From Weeksellaceae bacterium (GTDB lineage: Bacteria; Bacteroidota; Bacteroidia; Flavobacteriales; Weeksellaceae), in the NCBI GenBank assembly GCA_019459455.1, contig JAIBEX010000021.1:345576-409575 (forward strand): a DNA stretch of 64,000 nucleotides, written 5' to 3'. The notes under the pieces were generated by a model, which worked only from the letters and a program-made list of their open reading frames with translations, ran no database searches and was not told the DNA's origin. A program made the position numbers and the translations under genes. This document shows, in pieces, positions 19,141 to 27,627 of this stretch. The stretch's first letter is position 1. Each line of letters begins with the position of its first letter.

Positions 19141-20103
19141 ATGAAAAAATATATAATTAAAAATTGGCCCGGAATGCTTCAATCGAAGATGGTTGTAGGT
19201 GTTGCTGGTTGTTTGCTTCTGATGTCCTGCGGTACCCAGATGGGTGGCTACAGTGAGACCGACGGTGTATATTATGATCCCAATAAAGATACCTTACCCG
19301 AAGGTGTTGTAACTGATGACCGGGGTAACAGGGTAGGCGAATATTACGATTATAATGATTCGGGTTACATTGAGGATGTAAGATCCCGAGACTGGCAGGA
19401 AAACAGTAAATATTGGGATGATGACAACTCAGGATCCGACTGGGGCATGTATGCTGGTTCCGAGACGAACTTCTACCAGGATAACTGGGGTTGGGGATCT
19501 CCGTACGGATATTACAGTCCTTTCTACAGAAGCGGCTTTATGATGGGAATGTCCTGGGGTTGGGGATCTCCTTGGGGATGGTATGACCCTTACTGGGGTT
19601 ACAGTCCTTTCTCTCACTGGGGAATGTATAACGGATATTATCCTTACGGGGGATGGAATTCTCCTTACTACGGATACTACAGTCCATACTATTATAATTC
19701 TCCTGGATACCGCTATCAACGAAGTGGTGCAAATGGCAGGATGTATAACTCTTACCAGGGAGCACAGGGTGGCCTTTTGAGGCAGGGAGCCAACAGCGGC
19801 TTCAGGAACCCAGCGGTGTCTGGTGCAAGGAACAACGGTGAGCAGCCTGTGAATTCTTCACCGCGGTTCAGGACTCCGTCAAACAGGGACATGATTCCGC
19901 AACAGCAATCTCAACCACGGGCAACCCCTCGCAACAGACCGCAAATGGATAATCAACAAAGTGCCCCGCGGACAACTGAGCCAAGAACCCGGTCCAATGA
20001 TAGTGGCGGCTTCCGCTCCGGAGGTTATAATGGTGGCAGTTCATCATCGTCCGGTGGAGGTTTCCGCTCCGGAGGTTCATCATCTGGTTCCACAAGAAGG
20101 TAG
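19141..20103 (+). CDS. Tyr/Trp/Gly-rich low-complexity lipoprotein
   Basis: This 320-residue protein has a lipoprotein signal (GCLLLMSC, Cys near residue 30). A Tyr/Asp-rich section follows, then residues 110-200 contain tandem short units with WGWGSP, YSPFYRSG and YGYYSP cores. The C-terminal third is rich in Arg, Gln, Asn, Ser and Gly and ends in repeated GGGFRSGG units. I recognise no catalytic domain. The composition suggests an extended, aggregation-prone or glycan-contacting surface protein. The porin gene follows 26 bases after its stop with no terminator, so they may share a transcript. Confident as a gene; function unknown. Confidence 0.8.
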   Translation: MKKYIIKNWPGMLQSKMVVGVAGCLLLMSCGTQMGGYSETDGVYYDPNKDTLPEGVVTDDRGNRVGEYYDYNDSGYIEDVRSRDWQENSKYWDDDNSGSDWGMYAGSETNFYQDNWGWGSPYGYYSPFYRSGFMMGMSWGWGSPWGWYDPYWGYSPFSHWGMYNGYYPYGGWNSPYYGYYSPYYYNSPGYRYQRSGANGRMYNSYQGAQGGLLRQGANSGFRNPAVSGARNNGEQPVNSSPRFRTPSNRDMIPQQQSQPRATPRNRPQMDNQQSAPRTTEPRTRSNDSGGFRSGGYNGGSSSSSGGGFRSGGSSSGSTRR

Positions 20104-20129
20104 ACAATAAAAATTTTTTAACCGTAAAT

Positions 20130-21578
20130 ATGATAATGATAAAAAAATCTTTAGCATTGTTAACTGTTGCTGCGTCTTTTTATATGCAGGCGCAGGATGT
20201 TTCTACACTCAGAAATAGTGTTGATGTATATTCGAACGGCGACTTGCCTGCCTCAGCCAAATGGAACGCCATGGCGGGTTCTTCCGGAGCACTAGGAGGG
20301 GATGCAACTTCCTTACTTAACAATCCTGCCGGATTAGGTGTGGCTATTTCAAGTAATATTGGTGCCACTTTGGGTGTCCGTAACTACAAGACTTCCACAA
20401 CCCTAGGAAACCAGGGACTGACCTACAGCAACTCTTCGGCGGACCTCGTTAATGCAAACGGTGTTGCATCTTTTCAGCTTTTGACCGAAACCGCGTGGAA
20501 ATTCGTAAATATTGGGGTAAACATCAGCAGCAGAAATCTTGACAGCTATGTAGAAACACCTGGTAACGGTAGTATAATCATTCAGAAAGAACTTGAAGAT
20601 GAGAACGGCATTCCTTATAATGGAAATTTGAGTTTATTGGGACATGCCTATGACAGAACCGGTCTTCAGAGCAAAATGAGTTTAGGAGTTGGTGCGAATT
20701 ACAACAATGCAGTCTTTATTGGTGCAGGATTAAACTTTCATTCCAGCACGCTGGAGCAGTTTGATACCGCCAGGTTTAACCTGGACCTGGATAATTCCAC
20801 CGCTGATTACCACAAACAGTATACACCTTTTAATGAAGTGGGAAGTGGATTTTCTGCAAGTCTGGGTGTGATAGGAAAGGTAAATAACCAGCTCCGGTTA
20901 GGCGCTGCGCTTGAAACTCCGACCTGGTGGGGGATTGAGCGGGTATATACCGATCACTATACCGACACTGACGGTTATATTTCTTACGAAAATCTGGCAG
21001 AAGACCGAACATTCACTTCGCCGCTAAAAGCAACTTTGAGTGCCGCTTTCGTTCCGAACAAGAACTTTTCACTGAACGTAGATTACGGAATTGGTCTCAC
21101 AAAGGCTAAATATAATGTGCAGGGTCCGGCGGAAACCGAACTGAATACGTTCTTTTCTGATTACAGCAGGAATACTTCCGAAGTGAAGGTAGGTGCAGAG
21201 TACCGCATAAAAGCATTCAGACTGAGGGGAGGTTTTGCGCACGCAACGAGTCCATTTGATTCAGTTTCCCTTTCTTCCTTCAATGCCGACGGTTCCACCG
21301 GAAACAATTCCTTTGACAACTTAATTCTGGGAAGCAGAAATACTTTAGGGCTTGGATTAGGTTATGATTTTAAATCCTTTTATATAGATTTAGCCTATCA
21401 GAATCAGAATTCAGAGTATTCCAATCCATTCCTCTATGGAACAATTGTGGATGATGCACCAAGATATACAACGGGTTATTACTCCGATGGTTTTGATATC
21501 ACGCAGGAGACCTCAGCGGTTTCCGGTGTGAAAAATACGGAGAACCATCTCTCCCTTACTTTTGGATGGAAATTCTAA
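20130..21578 (+). CDS. OmpP1/FadL-type outer-membrane transport protein
   Basis: The 482-residue protein has a signal peptide (to about residue 22, FYMQAQ), then the family's N-terminal plug-like stretch ending in SLLNNPAGLG (Asn-Pro-Ala-Gly). A 14-strand-like beta-barrel follows, ending LSLTFGWKF with the terminal Phe expected of outer-membrane proteins. FadL relatives pass hydrophobic compounds such as fatty acids or aromatics; the substrate here is unknown. ATG 20130 and ATG 20136 are both possible starts. It probably shares a transcript with the preceding lipoprotein and ends at a strong hairpin. Confidence 0.88.
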   Translation: MIMIKKSLALLTVAASFYMQAQDVSTLRNSVDVYSNGDLPASAKWNAMAGSSGALGGDATSLLNNPAGLGVAISSNIGATLGVRNYKTSTTLGNQGLTYSNSSADLVNANGVASFQLLTETAWKFVNIGVNISSRNLDSYVETPGNGSIIIQKELEDENGIPYNGNLSLLGHAYDRTGLQSKMSLGVGANYNNAVFIGAGLNFHSSTLEQFDTARFNLDLDNSTADYHKQYTPFNEVGSGFSASLGVIGKVNNQLRLGAALETPTWWGIERVYTDHYTDTDGYISYENLAEDRTFTSPLKATLSAAFVPNKNFSLNVDYGIGLTKAKYNVQGPAETELNTFFSDYSRNTSEVKVGAEYRIKAFRLRGGFAHATSPFDSVSLSSFNADGSTGNNSFDNLILGSRNTLGLGLGYDFKSFYIDLAYQNQNSEYSNPFLYGTIVDDAPRYTTGYYSDGFDITQETSAVSGVKNTENHLSLTFGWKF

Positions 21579-21592
21579 AAAAAAATAAAGAT

Positions 21593-21613
21593 ACTCCGGT
21601 TTACAGCCGGAGT
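21593..21613. terminator. Terminator between the porin and ZIP genes
   Basis: ACTCCGG and CCGGAGT pair around a seven-base loop and are followed by nine T on the plus strand. An A run on the other side would let it serve the convergent ZIP gene too. Confidence 0.85.
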
Positions 21614-21620
21614 TTTTTTT

Positions 21621-22310
21621 TCAGTGATGGTGAAAACTGTGCCCCAGGACGGCAAGGGCAACCCCAAGAATAACCAGACCGATTTTGGACCAGTTCACAT
21701 TATGGTTTTTGTTGCTTTCAAAGATGATGACCGAGGAGATGTGAAGGAAAATTCCTCCTACAACAGCCATGAAATAGGGTTGCAGACTCATGTCGAAATA
21801 TGCGCCAAGAATCATCCCGAAAGGAGAAGCAAGTGCGAATAAGGAGATGATGAGCCAGGAATAACCTGAAAGTTTCTTATTCTTGAATAGAAATGCTCCA
21901 AGGATGAATGATATGGGAAGATTATGGAAGATAATCCCCTGTAGGTAGGGCGACAGGACTTCGGTTTCATAGGCCAACGGAAACCCTTCAATGAAAGCGT
22001 GAACAAACATTCCCAGTATAAGTGCCACAGGCAGGATTCCCTGATCGGAATGGTGGTGGAAATGTCCGTGCTCAAAGCCTTTGGTAAGATGCTCCAACAA
22101 CATTTGCAGCAGCACACCCACAATCACCCAAATCCCAATATTGGCATCCCCCGACTGATACACCGCCGGGAACACCTCATTCACACAGATTGTGATTAAA
22201 AAACCTGCGCTTAATATCAACAGATTTTTAGCAAATATTTCTTTATTACCGAAAAATTTACCGAGAAAAACCCCCGCCAGCACGCTTAGTATGAGCAAAA
22301 CAATTATCAT
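21621..22310 (-). CDS. ZIP family metal transporter
   Basis: This 229-residue inner-membrane protein has about eight helices. The metal site of helix 4 (HAFIEGFPLA) and the HNLP of helix 5 identify the ZIP family, which imports Zn2+ and related divalent metals. A His-rich loop (HGHFHHHSDQ) and a C-terminal HSFHHH add metal-binding capacity. Its ATG overlaps the stop of the methyltransferase gene upstream (ATGA), so the two are translationally coupled. No Zur-type site was recognised. Confidence 0.9.
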   Translation of the reverse strand: MIIVLLILSVLAGVFLGKFFGNKEIFAKNLLILSAGFLITICVNEVFPAVYQSGDANIGIWVIVGVLLQMLLEHLTKGFEHGHFHHHSDQGILPVALILGMFVHAFIEGFPLAYETEVLSPYLQGIIFHNLPISFILGAFLFKNKKLSGYSWLIISLFALASPFGMILGAYFDMSLQPYFMAVVGGIFLHISSVIIFESNKNHNVNWSKIGLVILGVALAVLGHSFHHH

Positions 22311-23092
22311 CGTTCTCTGTTTTGAATTCCTGTCTTTTTTCGGAATACGTTAATGCATCGGGGCGAGGATTCCCTCTTAAACGGACCTAAGTGATAGTCT
22401 CCATACACATGCATCAGTTCAAAGCCGAATTCTTCGCCATAACTTTCAATTTCCTCCGCCTCGTGGAGTTTCACTTTTTCATAAAAATGGTAATCCTTTC
22501 CATGGTCTTTAAAGTTGATATCCTTGATGATGTGCTGATTTTCAATCCTTTTTTTGATGTGGAAGTCTATTCCTTCTTTGGTTTGTACATATTCCGGCAC
22601 CAAAGTGTTCTTTACCCAGGTTTCATTCAGGAAATCAAGTACGAAATATCCGCGGTCATTCAGCGCATTGCGGACGGACTGGAACACCTTCCTGTCCTCA
22701 CGCTCATCTTCAAAATATCCAAAACTTGTAAAGAGGTTCAACACCGCATCCGCTTTTTCAGTGGAGATAGCTGGGAAAATCTCGTTTCGCATGTCGTGAA
22801 CTTCAAACTTCAGTGAAGGCTGGATCTTATCGGTTGCAGCAGAAGTTTCAAACTGTTTGTTATGAAAGATGCTTTCTTTGGATAAGTCAAGCCCCAGGAC
22901 ACTGTATCCGGCCTTGTGCAGAAATACCGAATGCCGTCCTTTCCCACAACCCAGGTCAATAATCTTTGAGTTTCCAGAGAGCTTCAAAGCGTTGAGGAGC
23001 AGCGAAATGAAATTTTCAGCTTCCGCAAAATCCCTGTCTTTATAAAGAATATGATAATAAGGGGTATCAAACCACGTTTCAAACCATGCCAT
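22307..23092 (-). CDS. Class I SAM-dependent methyltransferase
   Basis: From ATG 23092 the protein has 261 residues. It carries the SAM motif I (IIDLGCGKGRHSVFL), an acidic residue after strand 2 (VLGLDLS), and a motif IV-like VLNLFTSFGYF. This arrangement is common in small-molecule methyltransferases, and the substrate is not readable. An in-frame start further upstream (to 23137) is unlikely because the -7 element lies there. It precedes and overlaps the ZIP gene. Confidence 0.85.
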   Translation of the reverse strand: MAWFETWFDTPYYHILYKDRDFAEAENFISLLLNALKLSGNSKIIDLGCGKGRHSVFLHKAGYSVLGLDLSKESIFHNKQFETSAATDKIQPSLKFEVHDMRNEIFPAISTEKADAVLNLFTSFGYFEDEREDRKVFQSVRNALNDRGYFVLDFLNETWVKNTLVPEYVQTKEGIDFHIKKRIENQHIIKDINFKDHGKDYHFYEKVKLHEAEEIESYGEEFGFELMHVYGDYHLGPFKRESSPRCINVFRKKTGIQNRER

Positions 23093-23096
23093 TGTG

Positions 23097-23114
23097 CAAA
23101 AATAACTAAATTTG
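23097..23114. promoter_or_regulatory. Back-to-back -7 elements of two divergent methyltransferase genes
   Basis: On the minus strand TATTTTTG (23104-23097) ends four bases before ATG 23092. On the plus strand TAAATTTG (23107-23114) faces the RlmL-type gene. Only two bases separate them, so polymerase binding in one direction should hinder the other. TTG elements are not at ideal spacing on either side. Confidence 0.4.
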
Positions 23115-23230
23115 CATTTGGTAAACCACAAAGTCACAAAGATTTCTTCAGGATCTCAGGAAAGCGAAACAGCCATACTCCTGAAGACGCCGTAAAAGGT
23201 CTTTTTGTCTTTTTCCCGGTTTTTAATATT

Positions 23231-24406
23231 ATGGATACAGAGAATTTACAGATACAGATCAAGACTTTTTTCGGACTGGAAGCGGTTTTAGCCGAAGAAA
23301 TCAAAAAGCTGGGCGGTAAGAATGTGGAGGTTAAAAACCGAGCAGTGAACTGCGAAGGCGACCTTGGTTTTCTTTACAAAATCAACTATTCTGCCCGAAC
23401 GGCACTTAAAATCATGATTCCGCTGCTCACCTTCAAGGCCTGGGACGAGAACCGGTTTTACGACAAGCTTTTTGATTTTCCCTGGGATGACTATATGCGT
23501 GTAGACCAAACTTTTTCAATTGATGCCACCATTTATTCTGAAAGGTTCAGGCACTCACAGTTCATCTCGCTCAAAATGAAGGATGCAATTGTGGATTTCT
23601 TTAAGTTCAAATACAGGAAAAGACCGGATGTGGATGCACGGGACCCCGATATTAAATTTCACCTTCATATTGATCGTGAACTTGTAACGATTTCCCTGGA
23701 TTCGGGAGGTGACCCACTGTTCAAACGCGGATACCGCAAGGAACAGGGTGAAGCACCAATCAATGAGGTGTTGGCGGCGGGGATGTTGCAGCTTGCCGGT
23801 TGGGATGGGAAAGGTAATTTCCTTGATCCAATGTGCGGCTCAGGAACGCTGCTTATTGAAGCAGCAATGGTTGCTATGGATTTGCCGGCACAAATCTTCA
23901 GGAAAAAATTCGCGTTCCAGAACTGGAAAAATTATGACGAAGAGCTTTTCCAGAAAATAAAGGAAGTCCGAATCGGCCGCGTAAGAGAATTCACAGGCAA
24001 GATCGTTGGTTACGACCTCGATTCCGAAATGCTGAATGCTGCGCGAATCAATATTGAAGCAGCCGAATTGGAGGAGGTAATTGAAGTGAAGCGCCAGGAT
24101 TTCTTTGAATCTAAAAAAGAACTTTTCCCTTTGCTTATGGTATTCAACCCGCCTTATGACGAAAGGATCGAGATCATAGAGGACGATTTCTACAAAAAAA
24201 TAGGGGATACGTTTAAAAAGAGCTATCCAAATACCCTGGCCTGGTTCATTTCTTCGGATTTGGATGCAGCGAAGAAGGTCGGACTGAGACCATCAAGAAG
24301 GATCAAACTGTTCAACGGTAAGCTGGAATGCCGCTTCCTGCAGTTTGAAATGTATGAAGGCACCAAGAAGATACATAAACTTACAGGTGAACAACCGGAG
24401 TTATAG
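23231..24406 (+). CDS. THUMP-domain 23S rRNA guanine-N2 methyltransferase, RlmL-like
   Basis: From ATG 23231 (MDTENLQIQIKTFFGLEAVL) the protein has 391 residues: a ferredoxin-like and THUMP RNA-binding half, then a Rossmann methyltransferase with FLDPMCGSGTLLIEAA as SAM motif I and the catalytic motif NPPYDERI. These match the RlmL N-terminal enzyme, which makes m2G in 23S rRNA. The second, RlmK-like half of the E. coli protein is absent, as is usual outside gammaproteobacteria. The open frame continues upstream to 23051 but the extra residues do not look like this family. The glycosyltransferase gene starts 11 bases after its stop. Confidence 0.9.
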   Translation: MDTENLQIQIKTFFGLEAVLAEEIKKLGGKNVEVKNRAVNCEGDLGFLYKINYSARTALKIMIPLLTFKAWDENRFYDKLFDFPWDDYMRVDQTFSIDATIYSERFRHSQFISLKMKDAIVDFFKFKYRKRPDVDARDPDIKFHLHIDRELVTISLDSGGDPLFKRGYRKEQGEAPINEVLAAGMLQLAGWDGKGNFLDPMCGSGTLLIEAAMVAMDLPAQIFRKKFAFQNWKNYDEELFQKIKEVRIGRVREFTGKIVGYDLDSEMLNAARINIEAAELEEVIEVKRQDFFESKKELFPLLMVFNPPYDERIEIIEDDFYKKIGDTFKKSYPNTLAWFISSDLDAAKKVGLRPSRRIKLFNGKLECRFLQFEMYEGTKKIHKLTGEQPEL

Positions 24407-24417
24407 CTGAACCTGAA

Positions 24418-25434
24418 TTGAACAAGATCTCCCTCATCATCGCCATCTACAACCGTAAAGACGAACTTTACGAATTGCTTACGTCCCTCTCGCACCAAAC
24501 GGATAAAGATTTTGAGGTGATTATTGTTGATGACGGATCTTTGATAGATTTACGGCCAACAGTGAACCTTTTTTCGGAAAGTTTAGATGTAAAGTTTTTC
24601 AGAAAGGACAATTCAGGACCCGGCCTCTCCCGTAATTATGGCGCAAGACGCGTAACTTCAGATGGTATTAATGAAAATTGGCTCGTATTTGTGGACTCTG
24701 ATGTGATTGTTGAGAAAGACTATATCGGAAACATCAGAATAAAACTGCTGACCTCTGATTGTGATGCTTTTGGCGGGGCAGACAAGGCACATAAAGGCTT
24801 TAATCTAATGCAGAAGGCCATTTCCTATTCCATGACCTCGGTGTTTACGACAGGTGGCATCCGTGGGAACAAGAAATCAGTCAGTAAATTCCAGCCACGC
24901 AGTTTCAATATGGGTGTCCGGAAAACGGCGTTTGAAAAAGTGGGGGGCTTTTCAGAAATGCGGATCGGTGAAGATCCGGACCTGTCCATGACGCTCTGGG
25001 AAAACGGTTTCAAAACCGAATTCTTTGATAATATTGCTGTCTATCACAAGAGAAGGGTGGACTTCGGTAAATTTTCCAAACAGGTCTATCAATTCGGCTG
25101 TGCGCGGCCTATCCTGAACCAGAGACATCCGGACTATGTAAAGATTTCCTTTGCTTTTCCCACTTTGTTCTTTTTGGGATACGTTTTAGGTTTCATCGAA
25201 TATTTCGTGCTGGGCAAAGGTTTTATCCTCACCATGTACGGCATCTATACTTTCCTGGTGTTTTTCCATGCGCTGTATAAGACCAGGAACATCAGTATCG
25301 CCTCCATGGCCATTATATCCACCTACATCCAGATGTTCTCATACGGTTATGGCTTTCTGAAGTCCTGGTTTATGCTGAATGTTTTAAGGATGAAGCCGGA
25401 AGAAGCGTTTCCCGGGCATTTTCACACAAAGTAA
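24418..25434 (+). CDS. Family 2 glycosyltransferase with C-terminal membrane segments
   Basis: This 338-residue protein opens directly into the GT-A fold (ISLIIAIYNRKDEL). It has VDDGS near 36-40, the DxD-type VDSD at 92-95 and an acceptor-site GEDPDLSMTLW. Two or three hydrophobic segments follow after about residue 240. It should transfer a sugar from a nucleotide donor to a membrane-associated acceptor; the sugar and acceptor are unknown. The start is a TTG, since no ATG lies near the conserved N-terminus. It probably shares a transcript with the RlmL-like gene. Confidence 0.87.
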   Translation: MNKISLIIAIYNRKDELYELLTSLSHQTDKDFEVIIVDDGSLIDLRPTVNLFSESLDVKFFRKDNSGPGLSRNYGARRVTSDGINENWLVFVDSDVIVEKDYIGNIRIKLLTSDCDAFGGADKAHKGFNLMQKAISYSMTSVFTTGGIRGNKKSVSKFQPRSFNMGVRKTAFEKVGGFSEMRIGEDPDLSMTLWENGFKTEFFDNIAVYHKRRVDFGKFSKQVYQFGCARPILNQRHPDYVKISFAFPTLFFLGYVLGFIEYFVLGKGFILTMYGIYTFLVFFHALYKTRNISIASMAIISTYIQMFSYGYGFLKSWFMLNVLRMKPEEAFPGHFHTK

Positions 25435-25462
25435 AAAAGCACTTAGAATTTCAGTGCTTTTT
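25434..25462. terminator. Terminator between glycosyltransferase and E1 genes
   Basis: AAAAAGCACT and AGTGCTTTTT form a ten-base perfect stem with a nine-base loop. It sits between two convergent genes and carries A/T runs on both sides. Confidence 0.8.
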
Positions 25463-25466
25463 GTTT

Positions 25467-27539
25467 TTATTGGGTTAATAATTCCCTAATCTTTACGGTA
25501 AGTTTGTCCCCATTTGGAAGCATTTCTTTTTCCAGCACCAGGTTGATTGGAACAGCAGGCAAATTAAGGGAGCCTACAGCTTCGACAGGGGCATCAAGAT
25601 ATCTGAAACAGTTTTTGGATATACGGTGTGCAAAAGCTTCTGCAAAGGAATTCTGCAACTGCTCTTCGGTAAGAACAATGCACTTTCCGTGGAGTTTAAC
25701 CCTTTCGAAAACCAGCTTTTCATCCAGCGGAATCAAGGTGCGCAAATCAACGATCTCAATACGTCCTTCAAAGTTTTTTGCGGCTTCTTTTGCCCAGAAG
25801 ATCCCCATTCCGTAAGTAACGATGATTAAAGTCCGGCCCTTTTCTGTTTCCACTTTACTGGCTTCCAAGATGATATTTCCCTTTCCGAAAGGCAGGATAT
25901 AGTCTTCGTCGGGCTCTACCGTCTTTGCGTCTTCTGTCCCCGGCACTTTACTCCAGTAAAGCCCTTTATGTTCCAGCATTACCACCGGATTCGGATCATA
26001 ATAGGCAGCTTTCAGCAGTCCTTTGAAATCAGCAGCATTACTCGGATACGCAATCTTAATCCCTTTGATATTTGCCAGGATACTCTCCACGCTTCCGCTG
26101 TGGTAAGGCCCGCCGCCACCGTAAGCTCCAATTGGTACCCGGATGATGTTGCTCACGGGAAATTTACCCTGAGAAAGGTAGCATGATTTAGATATTTCGG
26201 TAATTAACTGATTGATCCCGGGATAGATATAATCGGCAAACTGTACCTCTACAATCGGTTTAAGTCCAACAGCGCTCATTCCAACGGTTGAACCTATGAT
26301 GTAAGCTTCCTGAATGGGAGTATTGAACACCCGTTTATTTCCGAATTTCTGTCCTAATGTAACAGTTTCGCGGAATACGCCACCGATCCTTTCGCCAACA
26401 TCCTGTCCATAAAGCAGGGCCTCGGGGTGCTTCCACATGATTTCCTGTATAGCATGTATGGCGGCATCCACCATCACAATCTTTTCTGCTCCCTCCGGTT
26501 CGCGTATTCCTTTTTCTTCTGTAACCAGCGTAGGAGCGAATACATGGTCTTCCACGCTTTCCGGCTTCGGATCTTCCGCGGCTATTGCTTTTTCAAAAGC
26601 TTCTTCCGCCTCAATCCGGGCTTTTTTTGTGATCTGTTTCAGGAGTTCTTCATCCACACCGTCTTCAAGCAGATGGTTCCTTAGAATATTTCCGGGATCC
26701 TTGCCTCTGTGTTTTTCCAGGTCTGCATCATCGCGGTAAAACTCCCTGCGTACACCGGAAGTGTGGTGTCCGATAAGGACGGTACTGGCGCACACCAACA
26801 TGGGTTTTCTTTCGGTACGCACAAAATCGACCGCTTTTTTCATGGCTTCAAAACTTTCCACAAAATCGGTTCCATTCACCCGCATTCTGTTCAGGCCTAC
26901 AAAACCGGCAGCAAAATCATAGGCATCGGAGGTTCTTGCTTCCTCCTTGGTGACGGAGATACCCCACTCATTATCCTGTATCAGGAAGATAATAGGTAAC
27001 TGATGAAGGGCGGCAAACTGAAAGGCCTCGGAAACTTCACCTTCCGTAACGGAGTTATCGCCAAAGCTGCACACCACCACCGGATTGTTATCGTAGGTTT
27101 TCAGGTTAAATTCCTCAATATACTTGATTCCCTGGGCAACGCCGGTAGTCGGGATGGCCTGCATTCCTGTTGCTGAACTTTGGTGGATAACTTTGGGCTT
27201 GTCATCTTCGAGACTTGAAGGATGGGAATAATACGAGCGCCCGCCGGAAAAAGGATCATCGGCCTTAGCCAAAAGTTGCAGCATCAGCCTGTAGGGTTCA
27301 AATCCGATACCCATCAACATACTTTCGTCACGGTAATACGGTGAAACCCAGTCATCTTTGGTAAGCTGATACGCTGTGGCCAACTGAATAGCTTCGTGAC
27401 CCCGCGAAGTACTGTGAACATATTTAGTAACGGACCTGTTTTCCTCATAGATGTCTGCCATCGCTTTTGCGAGCATCATGTGGTTAAAAGCCTTCAATAA
27501 AATATCCTGTGAAACTTTTTCCTTTTCCCTTATTTCCAT
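25467..27539 (-). CDS. 2-oxoacid dehydrogenase E1, fused alpha and beta subunits
   Basis: This 690-residue protein joins both E1 halves. The alpha part (about 1-340) has the thiamine-diphosphate motif GDNSVTEGEVSEAFQFAA and the phosphorylation-loop-like region IGHHTSGVRR. The beta part (about 350-690) has LLYGQDVGERIGGVFRET, FNTPIQEAYIIG and VEVQFADYIYPG. It decarboxylates a branched-chain 2-oxoacid or pyruvate-like substrate and passes the acyl group to E2 lipoamide. No E2 or E3 gene is nearby. ATG 27539 is chosen over an in-frame GTG at 27590 because the promoter lies between them. Confidence 0.92.
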   Translation of the reverse strand: MEIREKEKVSQDILLKAFNHMMLAKAMADIYEENRSVTKYVHSTSRGHEAIQLATAYQLTKDDWVSPYYRDESMLMGIGFEPYRLMLQLLAKADDPFSGGRSYYSHPSSLEDDKPKVIHQSSATGMQAIPTTGVAQGIKYIEEFNLKTYDNNPVVVCSFGDNSVTEGEVSEAFQFAALHQLPIIFLIQDNEWGISVTKEEARTSDAYDFAAGFVGLNRMRVNGTDFVESFEAMKKAVDFVRTERKPMLVCASTVLIGHHTSGVRREFYRDDADLEKHRGKDPGNILRNHLLEDGVDEELLKQITKKARIEAEEAFEKAIAAEDPKPESVEDHVFAPTLVTEEKGIREPEGAEKIVMVDAAIHAIQEIMWKHPEALLYGQDVGERIGGVFRETVTLGQKFGNKRVFNTPIQEAYIIGSTVGMSAVGLKPIVEVQFADYIYPGINQLITEISKSCYLSQGKFPVSNIIRVPIGAYGGGGPYHSGSVESILANIKGIKIAYPSNAADFKGLLKAAYYDPNPVVMLEHKGLYWSKVPGTEDAKTVEPDEDYILPFGKGNIILEASKVETEKGRTLIIVTYGMGIFWAKEAAKNFEGRIEIVDLRTLIPLDEKLVFERVKLHGKCIVLTEEQLQNSFAEAFAHRISKNCFRYLDAPVEAVGSLNLPAVPINLVLEKEMLPNGDKLTVKIRELLTQ

Positions 27540-27545
27540 AGGAAG

Positions 27546-27575
27546 CAAAGATACTAAATCCTGCATTTCAGACAA
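27546..27575 (-). promoter_or_regulatory. Promoter of the E1 fusion gene
   Basis: On the minus strand TTG (27575-27573), 19 bases and TATCTTTG (27553-27546) match the Bacteroidota consensus fully. The ATG begins six bases after the -7 element, so the mRNA should be leaderless or nearly so. Confidence 0.65.
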
Positions 27576-27580
27576 AACCA

Positions 27581-27607
27581 AAAACGCCACCAGAGTGGCG
27601 GCGTTTT
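27581..27607 (-). terminator. Terminator after the subtilase gene
   Basis: AAAACGCC and GGCGTTTT form the outer stem with an inner CCA/TGG pairing, and T residues follow on the minus strand. It ends just before the E1 promoter and so insulates it. Confidence 0.75.
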
Positions 27608-27627
27608 GGAATTTATTAATGATGAAA

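Noticed and set aside
23051-23230. Upstream extension of the RlmL-like gene
   Set aside because: It would overlap the start of the divergent methyltransferase and does not resemble the THUMP protein N-terminus.
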